Origin: Pseudonocardia broussonetiae | Lineage (GTDB): Bacteria > Actinomycetota > Actinomycetes > Mycobacteriales > Pseudonocardiaceae | Reading direction: 5' to 3' | DNA length: 64,000 bases | Assembly (NCBI RefSeq): GCF_013155125.1 | Contig: NZ_CP053564.1 | Location: forward strand, 6,083,501 to 6,147,500 | Shown: piece after piece, positions 7,541 to 15,937 of the stretch | Numbering within the stretch: the stretch's first letter is position 1 | Layout: each line of letters opens with the position of its first letter | Translations under genes and position numbers: made by a program | The notes under the pieces: model-generated | Seen by the model: the letters and a program-made list of their open reading frames with translations, nothing else | What the model was told of the DNA's origin: nothing | Databases searched by the model: none

Positions 7541-8547
7541 GACGCCCCCTGGTGGGCCTTCAAGCCGGGGAACACCGTGCGCGCGTTGTCCTCGAACACC
7601 GCCTGCCGCTCGCCGGCGGAGAGGAAGTCGAACCCCTCGATCACCGGCCTGATGTCGTCGAAGTCGCGCCCGGTCGCGGGGTTCGGCGCGCTGCCGCTGC
7701 CGGGCTTCTCGGTGCCGAAGAGCACGCGGTCGGCGCCGACGGTGCGCAGCAGCAGCTCCAGCGACAGCGGGTGGTGCAGCACCGAGTCGAACCAGAAGCG
7801 GCGCAGGGAGGTCTCGAACCGCTCGGCGTCCGGTCCCCCACCGAGCCCCGGGTGCAGCGCGTCGGCCTGCCAGCGACCGATCTGGTAGGGCACCGAGCCG
7901 CCGCCGTGGGAGATCATCACCCGCAGCGAGGGGAAGTCGGTGAACACCGCGCTGCGCAGCATCGCGAGGACCGCGATCGACTCCTCGGTGACGAAGTGCT
8001 CGGAGTAGGTCTCGCGCTCGGAGTAGCACCCGGCGGAGTGGACGTGGATCGGCAGGTCGCGCTCGACGAGCCGCTCGAACAGCGGGTACCAGTACCGGTC
8101 GCCCAGCGCCGGGGTGGTGCCGCGCCCCTCGTGCAGGTCGGGGTTGACCAGGACGCCGACGAAGCCCAGGTCGACGAGCCGGTCGAGCTCGGCGAACCCG
8201 GCGGACACGGGCTCGTCCGCGGCCAGCGGCAGCGCACCGACGCCGGCGAACCGGGTGGGGTGCAGCGCCACGGTGCGGGCGATCGTGTCGTTGTTGGCCC
8301 GGACCCACGGGTCGAGCATGCGGGCGGGCCGCATGGAGCTGCCGAGGTGGAACGGGCGCGGCGACAGCAGCTGGAGGTCGGTGCCGACCGCGTCCATGGT
8401 CGTCACGTTGCCCGCGGCGGCCTCGGCCAGAGCGTCGTCGGAGATCTTCGGCGTGCCGCCGTGGTACCCGCCGTCGGCGAGCAGCAGGGCCCGGAAGGCG
8501 TAGAGCGAGTCGGGCGCGACGAGGTGCGCGTGTGCGTCGATGATCAT
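7537..8547 (-). CDS. Amidohydrolase-family 4-oxalomesaconate hydratase (LigJ type)
   Basis: Predicted to hydrate 4-oxalomesaconate to 4-carboxy-4-hydroxy-2-oxoadipate in the gallate/protocatechuate 4,5-cleavage pathway. The 336-residue TIM-barrel protein has the metal motif DAHAH (H6, H8), further histidines in PIHVHSAG (H168, H170) and SHGGG (H214), and the family signatures LSPRPFH (residues 61-67) and EGFDFLS...FEDNA near the C-terminus. The related decarboxylases of this superfamily are alternatives, but the neighbours (extradiol dioxygenase upstream, aldolase-like genes downstream) favour the hydratase. It starts 4 bases after the RidA stop. Confidence 0.8.
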   Translation of the reverse strand: MIIDAHAHLVAPDSLYAFRALLLADGGYHGGTPKISDDALAEAAAGNVTTMDAVGTDLQLLSPRPFHLGSSMRPARMLDPWVRANNDTIARTVALHPTRFAGVGALPLAADEPVSAGFAELDRLVDLGFVGVLVNPDLHEGRGTTPALGDRYWYPLFERLVERDLPIHVHSAGCYSERETYSEHFVTEESIAVLAMLRSAVFTDFPSLRVMISHGGGSVPYQIGRWQADALHPGLGGGPDAERFETSLRRFWFDSVLHHPLSLELLLRTVGADRVLFGTEKPGSGSAPNPATGRDFDDIRPVIEGFDFLSAGERQAVFEDNARTVFPGLKAHQGAS

Positions 8548-8551
8548 GGTT

Positions 8552-8941
8552 TCAGCCCTCTCCCAGCACGGCGGTGATCTCGAGCTGGATCTGCAGCGGG
8601 TCGGCGAGGTCGGTGCGGAGCGTGTGCCGGGCGGGCCGGCTGGCGGCGTCGGGGAACATCCGGAGCCAGTGCTCGTCGACGACGGGCCGGATCGCCTTGT
8701 CGCGCACGAAGACCGTGCACTTCACGACGTCGTCGGGAGAGCCGCCTGCGGCGTCGAGGATGCGCCGGGCGTTCGCGAACACGAGTCCGACCTGCCGGTC
8801 GACCTCCGGCGGCACCGTGCCGCTGTCCGGGTCGAGCGGCGAGATGCCGCCCGAGACGAGCACGTTGCCGACCACGCTGGCCGCCGGGATGGGCAGGCCG
8901 CCGTGGTGCAGTCCGGGCACGTCGATGGATCGTCGGGCCAT
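8552..8941 (-). CDS. RidA/YjgF/UK114 family protein
   Basis: A 129-residue protein of normal RidA length, with the family's late arginine segment ARHTLRTDL near residue 108 and the GGISP and VVKCTVFV strands. RidA proteins hydrolyse reactive enamine/imine intermediates; members inside catabolic operons may instead act on oxo-acid or enol intermediates. Here it lies between an extradiol dioxygenase and a hydratase, so it may handle an unstable enol of the ring-cleavage product (inference). ATG at 8941 is 31 bases downstream of the dioxygenase stop. Confidence 0.87.
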   Translation of the reverse strand: MARRSIDVPGLHHGGLPIPAASVVGNVLVSGGISPLDPDSGTVPPEVDRQVGLVFANARRILDAAGGSPDDVVKCTVFVRDKAIRPVVDEHWLRMFPDAASRPARHTLRTDLADPLQIQLEITAVLGEG

Positions 8942-8972
8942 GGTGCGGGGCTCCTTCGTCGGGGGTCGGGGG

Positions 8973-9953
8973 CTACTGCCACGCCAGGAAGCCCATGGCG
9001 CAGCCGGTGCCGGCCGCGGAGCGGACGATGGGCACGTACTCGCTCCAGTCGACGGCGCGGCCCTCCATGGCGCCGGCCGCGGTGATCCAGTTGCGGATCT
9101 CCGACGACCCGCTGTTGAGCAGCTCCGGGGGCAGGGCGCACAGGGCCTCGGAGTCCTTGGCGGCGATCGCGTCGAGGACCCTGCGGTCCAGCTCCTCGTC
9201 GACGACGAAGTGCGACAGCCCCCCGGAGGCGAGGATCGCGATCCGCGCGGGGATCGGCGACGCCGCCGCGGCCGCCCGCAGCGCCCGTCCCAGCTCGAAG
9301 CAGCGCTTCGGACCGGGCTGGTTGGGCGGGTAGTAGGTGTTGAGCATGAACGGGATCACCGGCACGGGGTCCGGCTGCAGGAAGCGGTGGATCGGGAACC
9401 CGTAGGCGTGCCCGAAGCCCCTGCCGGCGGGCGCACCGGCCATCCAGCCGACGTCGATGCCCTCGTCCATCAGGCCGCGGACGAGGTCCTCGGCGAGCTC
9501 GGCGTGGCCGGCGAAGGTGAACTCCTCGTCCATCAGGTAGCTGGACGCGGCCTCCTTGAGGAACTCCGAGTCGTGGTCGTCGAGCAGGCCCGTCGTCATC
9601 TCGGCCGCCGCGGACAGGCACATCGCGGGCTGGTTGGTGGCGTCGAACAGCTCGCGCTGGTCGTCGCCGACGACCAGGACGACGTCCGGGGCGACCCGGC
9701 GGAAGTCGTCGCGGAGCCGGTCGAGGGCGGCCTGGCTGCGCTCCCAACCGTGCTCCCAGGCCTCCGGCGTGCAGTCGGGGGCGAAGCGGTCGCCCGCCGC
9801 GGCGGCGAGGTCGTCGAAGCTGCGGATCACGCCGGTGCTGTCGTAGAGCTCGGGGTTGGCGCGGTCCTGGTCCGCGCGCTCGGCCCACAGGTGGGGCGGA
9901 GCGGCGAGCAGGGGGCTGTGCGACGTCCCGGCTCCGAAGACGATCTCGGCCAT
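8973..9953 (-). CDS. Class III (LigB-type) extradiol ring-cleavage dioxygenase
   Basis: Fe(II)-dependent extradiol dioxygenase of 326 residues. The metal histidine H12 is in GTSHSPLL; VVVGDDQRELFD, the ILASGGLSHFVVDEELD segment and GTGCAMGFLAW at the C-terminus match LigB/DesZ-like enzymes. The start at 9953 has AGAGGA upstream; the longer open frame is a shadow. Followed by RidA, an oxalomesaconate hydratase and aldolase-like genes, it should cleave gallate, 3-O-methylgallate or protocatechuate. A single-subunit length without LigA suggests the gallate/methylgallate side (inference). Confidence 0.86.
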   Translation of the reverse strand: MAEIVFGAGTSHSPLLAAPPHLWAERADQDRANPELYDSTGVIRSFDDLAAAAGDRFAPDCTPEAWEHGWERSQAALDRLRDDFRRVAPDVVLVVGDDQRELFDATNQPAMCLSAAAEMTTGLLDDHDSEFLKEAASSYLMDEEFTFAGHAELAEDLVRGLMDEGIDVGWMAGAPAGRGFGHAYGFPIHRFLQPDPVPVIPFMLNTYYPPNQPGPKRCFELGRALRAAAAASPIPARIAILASGGLSHFVVDEELDRRVLDAIAAKDSEALCALPPELLNSGSSEIRNWITAAGAMEGRAVDWSEYVPIVRSAAGTGCAMGFLAWQ

Positions 9954-10000
9954 GGGTGTTCCTCTCGGTGCGTGATGGGGGCGGATCGGCGGAGGAGGGG

Positions 10001-11887
10001 TCAGTCGACGACGCTGAACAGGCGCGCGCCGCCGCGGGTCCCGGTCCGCAGGGCCTCGCCCGCCTCGGCGATCCCGTCCAGGACGGGACCGGCGTCGTGC
10101 GCTGAGGCCGCCGGGTGCAGGACCGCGTCGACGACCCGCTCCAGCTCGGCGGCGGGGTGCGCGGGGGCCGCGGCCGTGCGCCAGGCGACGTGGCGGTCCG
10201 GGCGCACCAGGACCGCCCCGGACGCGGTGGTCCCGCTGTCCGCCGCCCACCGGCCGTCGGTGTCGGCCAGGTCCGGCCCCACCTCGACGACGCGGACCGG
10301 CAGGTCCCGGGCCGCGGCGGCCCAGTCCACGGCTCCCGAGGCGTCGACGAAGAGCGTGAGCCCGGTCGGGGCGACGACGTCCGACGTGGACACCCGCTCG
10401 CCCGCCGGGGTGGTCAGCCAGGCGTGCGGGACGTGGTGGCCCGGGCGGGCGGTGGAGGTGAAGTCGGTCGAGGAGCCGTGGCCCTCGGGCGGCGGCGTCC
10501 CGTCGTCGAGCACCGCGGCCGAGCGGTAGGCGAACCCGGCCTCGATGTTGAGCTGGCTGTAGTCCTCGGCGTTGTGGGCCACCGCGACCGCGGCCGCGGC
10601 CCGGCGTCGCTCGCCCTCCGGGGAGTCCTCGGCCCAGCGCGCGATCTCGGCCCAGCCCTCCTCCTCGCTCATCCCGGCCCGCAGCCCGAGGGCCTCCGCG
10701 ACCGGGCGGTGCCGGCCCGCGTTGCGCAGGGAGTGCTCGACGTTGCGGGCGGCGACCGGCATCCGTTCCGGCTCGTAGGTGTCGAGCAGCGCGGGCGAGG
10801 CCTCGCCCCGGACGACCGCGGCGAGCTTCCAGGCCAGGTTGGACACGTCGCCGATGGCGGTGTTCAGGCCCAGCCCGCCCGTCGGCGGGTGCCGGTGGGC
10901 CGCGTCGCCGGCCAGGAACACCGGCCCGACCCGGAACCGGTCGGCCACCACGCCCTCGAACTGCCAGTGGCTGACGGCCTTGACCTCCATCGCGAGGTCG
11001 GGGAGCCCCAGGATCTCCCGCACGCGACGCACGACGGCCTCCCGGTCGTCGGCGGTGGGGTCCCCGATGCGGTAGGCCATGCCCATCGACCACTCCGGGG
11101 ACTCCGCGCCCCACCGGCCCGGGCCCAGCCCGAGCAGCGCCCCCGCGAAGCTCCCCTGGCCGGCCGGCGAGACGAAGTAGGTCAGCAGCGCCTCGGGATC
11201 GGCGTGGGCGGAGAGGTCGGCGGCGAAGTACACGCTGACGATGTCCAGCAGCGCCCGCGGACCCGACACCCCGACGCCGAGCAGGCCCGCGCAGGTGCGC
11301 CCGCCGTCGGCGGCCACGACGTAGCGCGCACGGACCCGGTACGTCGTCGCGGCGTCCCGGTCGAGCACCGTCGCGGTGGCCCCGTCGGCGTCGTGCACCA
11401 GCCCGACCAGCTCGTGCCGGGCCCGGACGCGGTCCGGCCAGGCCCGCGCGGCGTTCTCGGCGAGGATCGCGTCGACGCGCAGCTGCGGGAGGTTGGCGAA
11501 GCGGCGGGGGCTCGCCGCCGCGTAGCGCGGGGCGTCGGCACCCCCGCCCCAGGCCGGCACGTCACCGATCCGCCGGCCGTGCAGCGGGGTCGGACCGGCG
11601 AGCGAGGTGTACCAGGCGCACTTGTGCCACCGGTCCTCCGGCGGCGACTCGGCGTAGACCTGCCCGGCCACGCCGACGTCGGCGAAGACCTCCATCGTCC
11701 GGACGTTGAGCAGGTGGGCGCGCGGGAAGTGGGCGTCGAACCCGCGCTTCTCGATCAGCAGCCCGTCGACGCCGCGGCGGGCCAGCTCCAGCGCCGCGGT
11801 CAGGCCGGCCGGGCCGCCGCCGACGACGAGGACCGGGACCTCGAGGACGTCGTCCTCGGACGGGACCCCGGACGGGGATGCACTCAC
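10001..11887 (-). CDS. FAD-dependent aromatic hydroxylase (phenol 2-monooxygenase/MhpA-TfdB type)
   Basis: Group A flavoprotein monooxygenase of 628 residues. It has GGGPAG at 23-28, the DG motif VAADGGRT near 192-198, and the GD motif FLAGDAAHRHPPTGG near 325-338; a thioredoxin-like C-terminal domain follows, as in phenol hydroxylases. Start GTG 11887 was selected because AGGAGG lies 6-7 bases upstream; the track-long extension crosses the divergent promoter region. It heads the minus-strand operon ending in the extradiol dioxygenase and aldolases, so it likely makes the catecholic or gallate-like substrate for that enzyme. Confidence 0.87.
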   Translation of the reverse strand: MSASPSGVPSEDDVLEVPVLVVGGGPAGLTAALELARRGVDGLLIEKRGFDAHFPRAHLLNVRTMEVFADVGVAGQVYAESPPEDRWHKCAWYTSLAGPTPLHGRRIGDVPAWGGGADAPRYAAASPRRFANLPQLRVDAILAENAARAWPDRVRARHELVGLVHDADGATATVLDRDAATTYRVRARYVVAADGGRTCAGLLGVGVSGPRALLDIVSVYFAADLSAHADPEALLTYFVSPAGQGSFAGALLGLGPGRWGAESPEWSMGMAYRIGDPTADDREAVVRRVREILGLPDLAMEVKAVSHWQFEGVVADRFRVGPVFLAGDAAHRHPPTGGLGLNTAIGDVSNLAWKLAAVVRGEASPALLDTYEPERMPVAARNVEHSLRNAGRHRPVAEALGLRAGMSEEEGWAEIARWAEDSPEGERRRAAAAVAVAHNAEDYSQLNIEAGFAYRSAAVLDDGTPPPEGHGSSTDFTSTARPGHHVPHAWLTTPAGERVSTSDVVAPTGLTLFVDASGAVDWAAAARDLPVRVVEVGPDLADTDGRWAADSGTTASGAVLVRPDRHVAWRTAAAPAHPAAELERVVDAVLHPAASAHDAGPVLDGIAEAGEALRTGTRGGARLFSVVD

Positions 11888-11920
11888 AACGGGCCTCCTG
11901 GCGGCTCTGCCGGGCATCGG

Positions 11921-11933
11921 ATTGGTAGCCAAT
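11921..11933. promoter_or_regulatory. Operator-like palindrome ATTGG-TAG-CCAAT, copy 1
   Basis: Perfect 5-bp inverted repeat with a 3-base centre, 34 bases upstream of the FAD hydroxylase start. An almost identical site lies at 12031-12043 in opposite orientation. The form resembles operators of FCD-type GntR regulators. Confidence 0.6.
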
Positions 11934-12017
11934 ATGGCTGCCGCTGTCGCGATTCGCAACCCCCACCTCTCGGACGATCCGTCGCTGGCGTTGGAGAGGT
12001 TCGGTGCGGAGCGGCCC

Positions 12018-12046
12018 TTGACAGGCTGGTTTTGGCTACCAATACT
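12018..12046 (+). promoter_or_regulatory. Sigma-70-type promoter of the MFS gene with embedded operator copy 2
   Basis: A consensus -35 TTGACA at 12018-12023 is followed after 17 bases by AATACT at 12041-12046. The second operator (12031-12043, ATTGGTAGCCAAA on the minus strand) covers the spacer and the start of the -10, so a bound regulator would block this promoter. Confidence 0.6.
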
Positions 12047-12137
12047 TCGGCGACTGTGGCGCAGCGCACGCCACGTGATCCCGCACCTCGCCGATCGGCA
12101 GCACCGCTCTGCCGTCCACCACCCCGAGAGGGACCTC

Positions 12138-13475
12138 ATGGCAACGTCGCCGCCCACCCGTCCGCACATCCGCCGCGTCGCGATCTCGAGCTACCTCGGC
12201 ACGACGATCGAGTACTACGACTTCCTGCTCTACGGCACCGCCGCGGCGCTCGTGTTCAACAAGGTGTTCTTCGCGAACCTCAGCCCGGTCCTGGGCACCG
12301 TCGTCGCCCTCGCGACCCTCGCCGCCGGCTACGTCGCCCGCCTGGGCGGCGCCGTCGTGTTCGGGCACTTCGGCGACCGCGTCGGCCGCAAGGCCGTCAT
12401 GGTCACCACGATGGTCCTGATGGGCGTCACCAGCGGGCTCATCGGCCTGCTCCCGACCTACGACCAGGTCGGCGGGCTCGCGCCCGTCCTGCTCGTCGCG
12501 CTGCGCCTCCTGCAGGGACTCGCCGTCGGCGGCGAGTACGGCGGCGCCGTCCTGATGACGGCCGAGCACGCGTCGGCCGGTGGCCGCGGTCTCGCCGGCA
12601 GCGCCGCCGCGATGGGCGCGCCCAGCGGGTCGGTCCTCGCGACCACCGCGATGGCGCTGGTCACCCTGCTGCCCGAGCCCGCACTGCTGTCCTGGGGATG
12701 GCGGGTGCCGTTCCTGGCCAGCTTCCTGCTGCTCGCCGTCGGCCTGTACTTCCGGATCCGGATCTCGGAGAGCCCGGTCTTCCTCGCCCAGGGCGGTGCC
12801 CCGAAGCAGGCCGGCACGCCCATCGCCCGCCTCCTGCGCCACCACCCGGGCACGGTCCTGCGGACGATCGCGTTCCAGGTCGGCCCCTACTGCGGCCAGG
12901 GCGTGTTCGGCATCTTCGTGATCTCCTACGCGCCCTCCGTGGGCTTCGCGCGCGGCACCGCGCTCACCGCGATCCTCATCGGCACGATCCTCTCCGTGAT
13001 CGCCACCCCGCTCTACGGCGCGCTGTCCGACCGCGTCGGCCGCAGGCCGCTGGTGCTGTTCGGCGCCCTGTTCACCGCGGCGATCGCCTACCCCGGGTTC
13101 CTGCTGATCAGCAGCGGGTCCGTCGCCGGGCTGACCGTCAGCGTCGTCCTCGCCCTGGTCCTCGGGATGACCCCGGTCACCGCCGTCGCCCCCGTGCTGC
13201 TCAGCGAGCTCTTCCCGACCGACGTCCGCTACACCGGCGTCTCGACGTCCTACCAGCTCGCCCAGACGCTCGGGTCCGGCTTCGCCCCCCTGGTTGCGGC
13301 CGGCCTGCTCGCGGCCCACGGGGGCGTCGGCTGGGTCGCCGGGTTCCTCGTCGTGGTCGCCCTGCTGAGTGCGGCCGCGATCCGGTTCGTCCCCGAGACC
13401 CGGGGCGCGGCCCTCGAGCACACCGACGCCGACGCCGCCGTCCGCGTGTCCGACCGGGCCGGCGAGCCGGCATGA
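12138..13475 (+). CDS. MFS transporter, metabolite:H+ symporter (MHS) type
   Basis: A 445-residue inner-membrane permease with about 12 hydrophobic segments. The first helix carries SSYLGTTIEYYDFLLYG, and HFGDRVGRK between helices 2 and 3 is the classic MFS loop; a second DRVGRRP copy follows helix 8. These fit the MHS branch that imports shikimate, proline/betaine or aromatic acids. ATG at 12138 follows GAGAGGGA; the upstream open frame overlaps the promoter. Transcribed divergently from the aromatic operon with shared operators, it probably imports that operon's aromatic substrate. Confidence 0.9.
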   Translation: MATSPPTRPHIRRVAISSYLGTTIEYYDFLLYGTAAALVFNKVFFANLSPVLGTVVALATLAAGYVARLGGAVVFGHFGDRVGRKAVMVTTMVLMGVTSGLIGLLPTYDQVGGLAPVLLVALRLLQGLAVGGEYGGAVLMTAEHASAGGRGLAGSAAAMGAPSGSVLATTAMALVTLLPEPALLSWGWRVPFLASFLLLAVGLYFRIRISESPVFLAQGGAPKQAGTPIARLLRHHPGTVLRTIAFQVGPYCGQGVFGIFVISYAPSVGFARGTALTAILIGTILSVIATPLYGALSDRVGRRPLVLFGALFTAAIAYPGFLLISSGSVAGLTVSVVLALVLGMTPVTAVAPVLLSELFPTDVRYTGVSTSYQLAQTLGSGFAPLVAAGLLAAHGGVGWVAGFLVVVALLSAAAIRFVPETRGAALEHTDADAAVRVSDRAGEPA

Positions 13476-13906
13476 GCACCCGGCCCGACCTGCTCCTCGT
13501 GCACGGGGCCTGGCACGGCCCGTGGGCGTGGGACGCGCTCCGGCCCGAGCTGCCCGCGGGAGAGGTGCGCACCGTGGCCCTCCCCTCGTCCGGCCCGGAC
13601 CCCGACCCGGAGGCCGTGTTCTACGGCGACGTCGCGCCGGAGCTCGCCGCGGCCTGCGCCGACCGGCTGACCCACCAGTCGCTGGCCGCCCTCGGCGCGA
13701 CGCTCGCCGACGCCGCCTGGCGGCACGTCCCGACCTCCTACGTGGTGTGCGTCCGGGACGCCGCCATCCCGGCGCCGCTGCAGGAGGAGATGGCCGGGCA
13801 CGCCGTCCGGGTCCACCACCTCGACGCCTCGCACTCGCCGTTCCTGTCGGTGCCGGCGGAGCTCGCGGCCCTGATCGAGGAGGAGGTCGCCGCGTTCACG
13901 CGGTGA
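13472..13906 (+). CDS. Alpha/beta hydrolase lacking its nucleophile segment (internal deletion)
   Basis: A 144-residue product whose ends match esterases of about 230 residues: LLLVHGAWHGPWAWD at 7-21 carries the oxyanion HG motif, and LDASHSPFLS near the C-terminus holds the catalytic histidine. The middle is missing: sequence jumps from VALPSSG (36-42) through a short D/P stretch to EAVFYGDVAPELAA, so the usual G-x-S-x-G elbow is absent. The frame is intact and starts by ATGA overlap with the permease. It is therefore probably a decayed enzyme or a non-catalytic binding protein. Confidence 0.72.
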   Translation: MSTRPDLLLVHGAWHGPWAWDALRPELPAGEVRTVALPSSGPDPDPEAVFYGDVAPELAAACADRLTHQSLAALGATLADAAWRHVPTSYVVCVRDAAIPAPLQEEMAGHAVRVHHLDASHSPFLSVPAELAALIEEEVAAFTR

Positions 13907-13941
13907 GCAGGGGCCCACCGACTCCTCACGCACCTCCTCGG

Positions 13942-14877
13942 TCACGACGGGCCGACGAGCCAGCCCTCCGCACGCGAGATCCCCCGCGTCACGTCGATCA
14001 GCCGCCGGACCGCCGGGGTGGCCTCCCGGCGCCAGTAGAGGTGCACCGCGATGCGCGGGGCCGGCTCCACCGGACGCCAGACGAAGTCCGGCGGAAGGGG
14101 GTCGAACTGGCGGTCGAACGCCACGGTGAAGCCCTCACCCGTGGAGACCAGCGCGAGCGCACCGGGGTCGCGCAGGAACGACCCGGACGTCAGCAGCTCG
14201 AGCTCGTGGATGCGCCCGCGGAAGCCGTGGGACCGGTAGGCGTCCAGCACCCGGTCGAAGAAGCCCGGGGAGAAGTCCCGCGGCCAGATCACCAGCGTCG
14301 CGTCACCGAGCTGCACCGGGTCGAGGACCTCCTGACCGGCCAGGGGGTGGGCGGCCGACAGGACGACCCCGAGCGGCTCGTCCCGGATGCGGACCGACGC
14401 GAGCTCCGCGGGGACCTCCGGGTAGCGGGCGAGCCCGGCGTCCAGCCGCCCGGCCCGCACGGCCTCGACGCTCTCGGCCTGCCACATCTCGCTGACCCGG
14501 AGCGACAGGTCCGGGCACCGCCGGTGGACGGCGGCCATGAGGACCGGGAGCGTGTCGGCCGCCAGCGTGGGCGTGTACGACAGGGACAGCCGTCCGATCT
14601 CCCCGCCGGCCACCCGGCGGGTCCGTTCCACCGCGGTGCTCATCTGCTCCAGGACCGTGCGGGCGTGCTCGAGGAACACCCGCCCGGCGTCGGTGAGCTC
14701 GACCCGCCGCGTCGTGCGGACCAGCAGCTGCACGGCGAGCTCGCGCTCGAGTTGCTGGATCTGCGTGCTCAGCGACTGCTGGGCGAGGTGCAGACCGCGG
14801 GCCGCGCGCGAGAAGTTCAGCTCCGTGGCGACGGCGACGAACGCGCGCAGATGGCGCAACTCGATGTTCTCGACCAC
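13942..14877 (-). CDS. LysR family transcriptional regulator
   Basis: A 311-residue activator-type protein. The helix-turn-helix is at residues ~6-62 (LNFSRAARGLHLAQQSLSTQIQQLE), followed by a LysR substrate-binding domain (~90-300). GTG at 14877 has GGAGG 9 bases upstream and gives the normal family length; a GTG 39 bases upstream lacks a ribosome site. It is convergent with the truncated hydrolase and divergent from the FAH/MBL/BVMO/SDR operon across 139 bases, so that operon is its likely target. A GTGT-N10-ACAC dyad at 14947-14964 in this gap could be its site (weak). Confidence 0.9.
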   Translation of the reverse strand: MVENIELRHLRAFVAVATELNFSRAARGLHLAQQSLSTQIQQLERELAVQLLVRTTRRVELTDAGRVFLEHARTVLEQMSTAVERTRRVAGGEIGRLSLSYTPTLAADTLPVLMAAVHRRCPDLSLRVSEMWQAESVEAVRAGRLDAGLARYPEVPAELASVRIRDEPLGVVLSAAHPLAGQEVLDPVQLGDATLVIWPRDFSPGFFDRVLDAYRSHGFRGRIHELELLTSGSFLRDPGALALVSTGEGFTVAFDRQFDPLPPDFVWRPVEPAPRIAVHLYWRREATPAVRRLIDVTRGISRAEGWLVGPS

Positions 14878-15016
14878 GGGTGGCCACCTCCGTCCGCGCA
14901 GCTCACGCCGATTCACAGGCTCAGGCTGTCATCCCACCACGGATCGGTGTTTCCCCGGTCACACGGGCCCGACCTAGCGTCCTCCTCGGCACATCGGAGT
15001 CGACCAGGGAGCGGGA

Positions 15017-15937
15017 ATGCACCTCGTGAGCCACCGCGGGACGGACGGGGTCCGGCCCGGCGTCCTGGACGGGCCCGACGTCGTGGACCTGCCGGGCGTC
15101 GGATCGGTCCTGGACCTGCTGCGGCTCGGCCCGGCCGGCACCGGCCTGGCCCGCGAGGCGGTCCACCGGTCGCGCGCCACCGGCGAGCACCGCCTCCCCG
15201 CGGCCGCCGTGTCCCTCGCCGCCCCGCTGCCGCGGCCGAACTCGATCCGCGACTTCATGCTCGTCGAGGAGCACGTGCTGAACTGCTTCGGCTCGGTGCC
15301 GGACGAGTGGTACCGGCTGCCGGCGCACTGGAAGGGCAATCCCGACACCGTCATCGGACCGGACGACGAGGTCCCGTGGCCCTACTACACCGACAGGCTC
15401 GACTTCGAGCTCGAGGTGGCGGTCGTGCTGGGCCGCGAGGCCCACCGCGTCGGGCCGGACGAGGCCCGCGAGTGCATCGCCGGGTACACGATCATGAACG
15501 ACTGGAGCGCCCGCGACATCCAGCTCCGCGAGATGACCGTCCAGCTCGGGCCCGCGTTCGGCAAGGACTTCGCCACCTCGATGGGCCCCGCGCTGGTCAC
15601 CCCCGACGAGTTCGACGTCGGCGACGCGCGGATGAGCGCCCGCGTCAACGGCGAGACCTGGTCGGAGGGGTCGCTCGGGTCGATGGTCTTCGGTTTCGTC
15701 GACGTGATCGTCGCGCTGTCGGCCGAGCAGCGTCTGCAGCCCGGCGACGTCCTCGCCGGCGGGACCATCGGCCGCGGCTGCGGGTTCGAGCTGGACCGCT
15801 GGATCCGCCCGGGGGACGTCGTCGAGCTGGAGGTGTCCGGCCTCGGCGTCCTGCGCAACGTGGTCGGGAAGAAGAACGACCCCCCGCCGTACGGGCCCGA
15901 CCTCTCCGACCGCGCCTCCGAGGAGGACCGAGCATGA
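15017..15937 (+). CDS. Fumarylacetoacetate hydrolase family protein
   Basis: A 306-residue FAH-superfamily enzyme cleaving C-C bonds of acyl-pyruvates or isomerising/decarboxylating oxo-acids. Residues ~75-290 hold the FAH domain: FELEVAVVLGREAH, YTIMNDWSARDIQ, FGKDFATSMGPALV and GDVLAGGTIGRGCG. The GGT..GRGCG form, where classical FAH proteins have GTPxGVG, marks a divergent subgroup. Start ATG follows AGGGAG. It is the first gene of a four-gene operon with a metallo-beta-lactamase protein, a Baeyer-Villiger monooxygenase and an SDR. The substrate is unknown. Confidence 0.87.
   Translation: MHLVSHRGTDGVRPGVLDGPDVVDLPGVGSVLDLLRLGPAGTGLAREAVHRSRATGEHRLPAAAVSLAAPLPRPNSIRDFMLVEEHVLNCFGSVPDEWYRLPAHWKGNPDTVIGPDDEVPWPYYTDRLDFELEVAVVLGREAHRVGPDEARECIAGYTIMNDWSARDIQLREMTVQLGPAFGKDFATSMGPALVTPDEFDVGDARMSARVNGETWSEGSLGSMVFGFVDVIVALSAEQRLQPGDVLAGGTIGRGCGFELDRWIRPGDVVELEVSGLGVLRNVVGKKNDPPPYGPDLSDRASEEDRA

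Noticed and set aside
12036..13421. 461-codon minus-strand open frame opposite the MFS gene
   Set aside because: Codes Asp/Gly/Arg-rich sequence without motifs; shadow of the permease gene.
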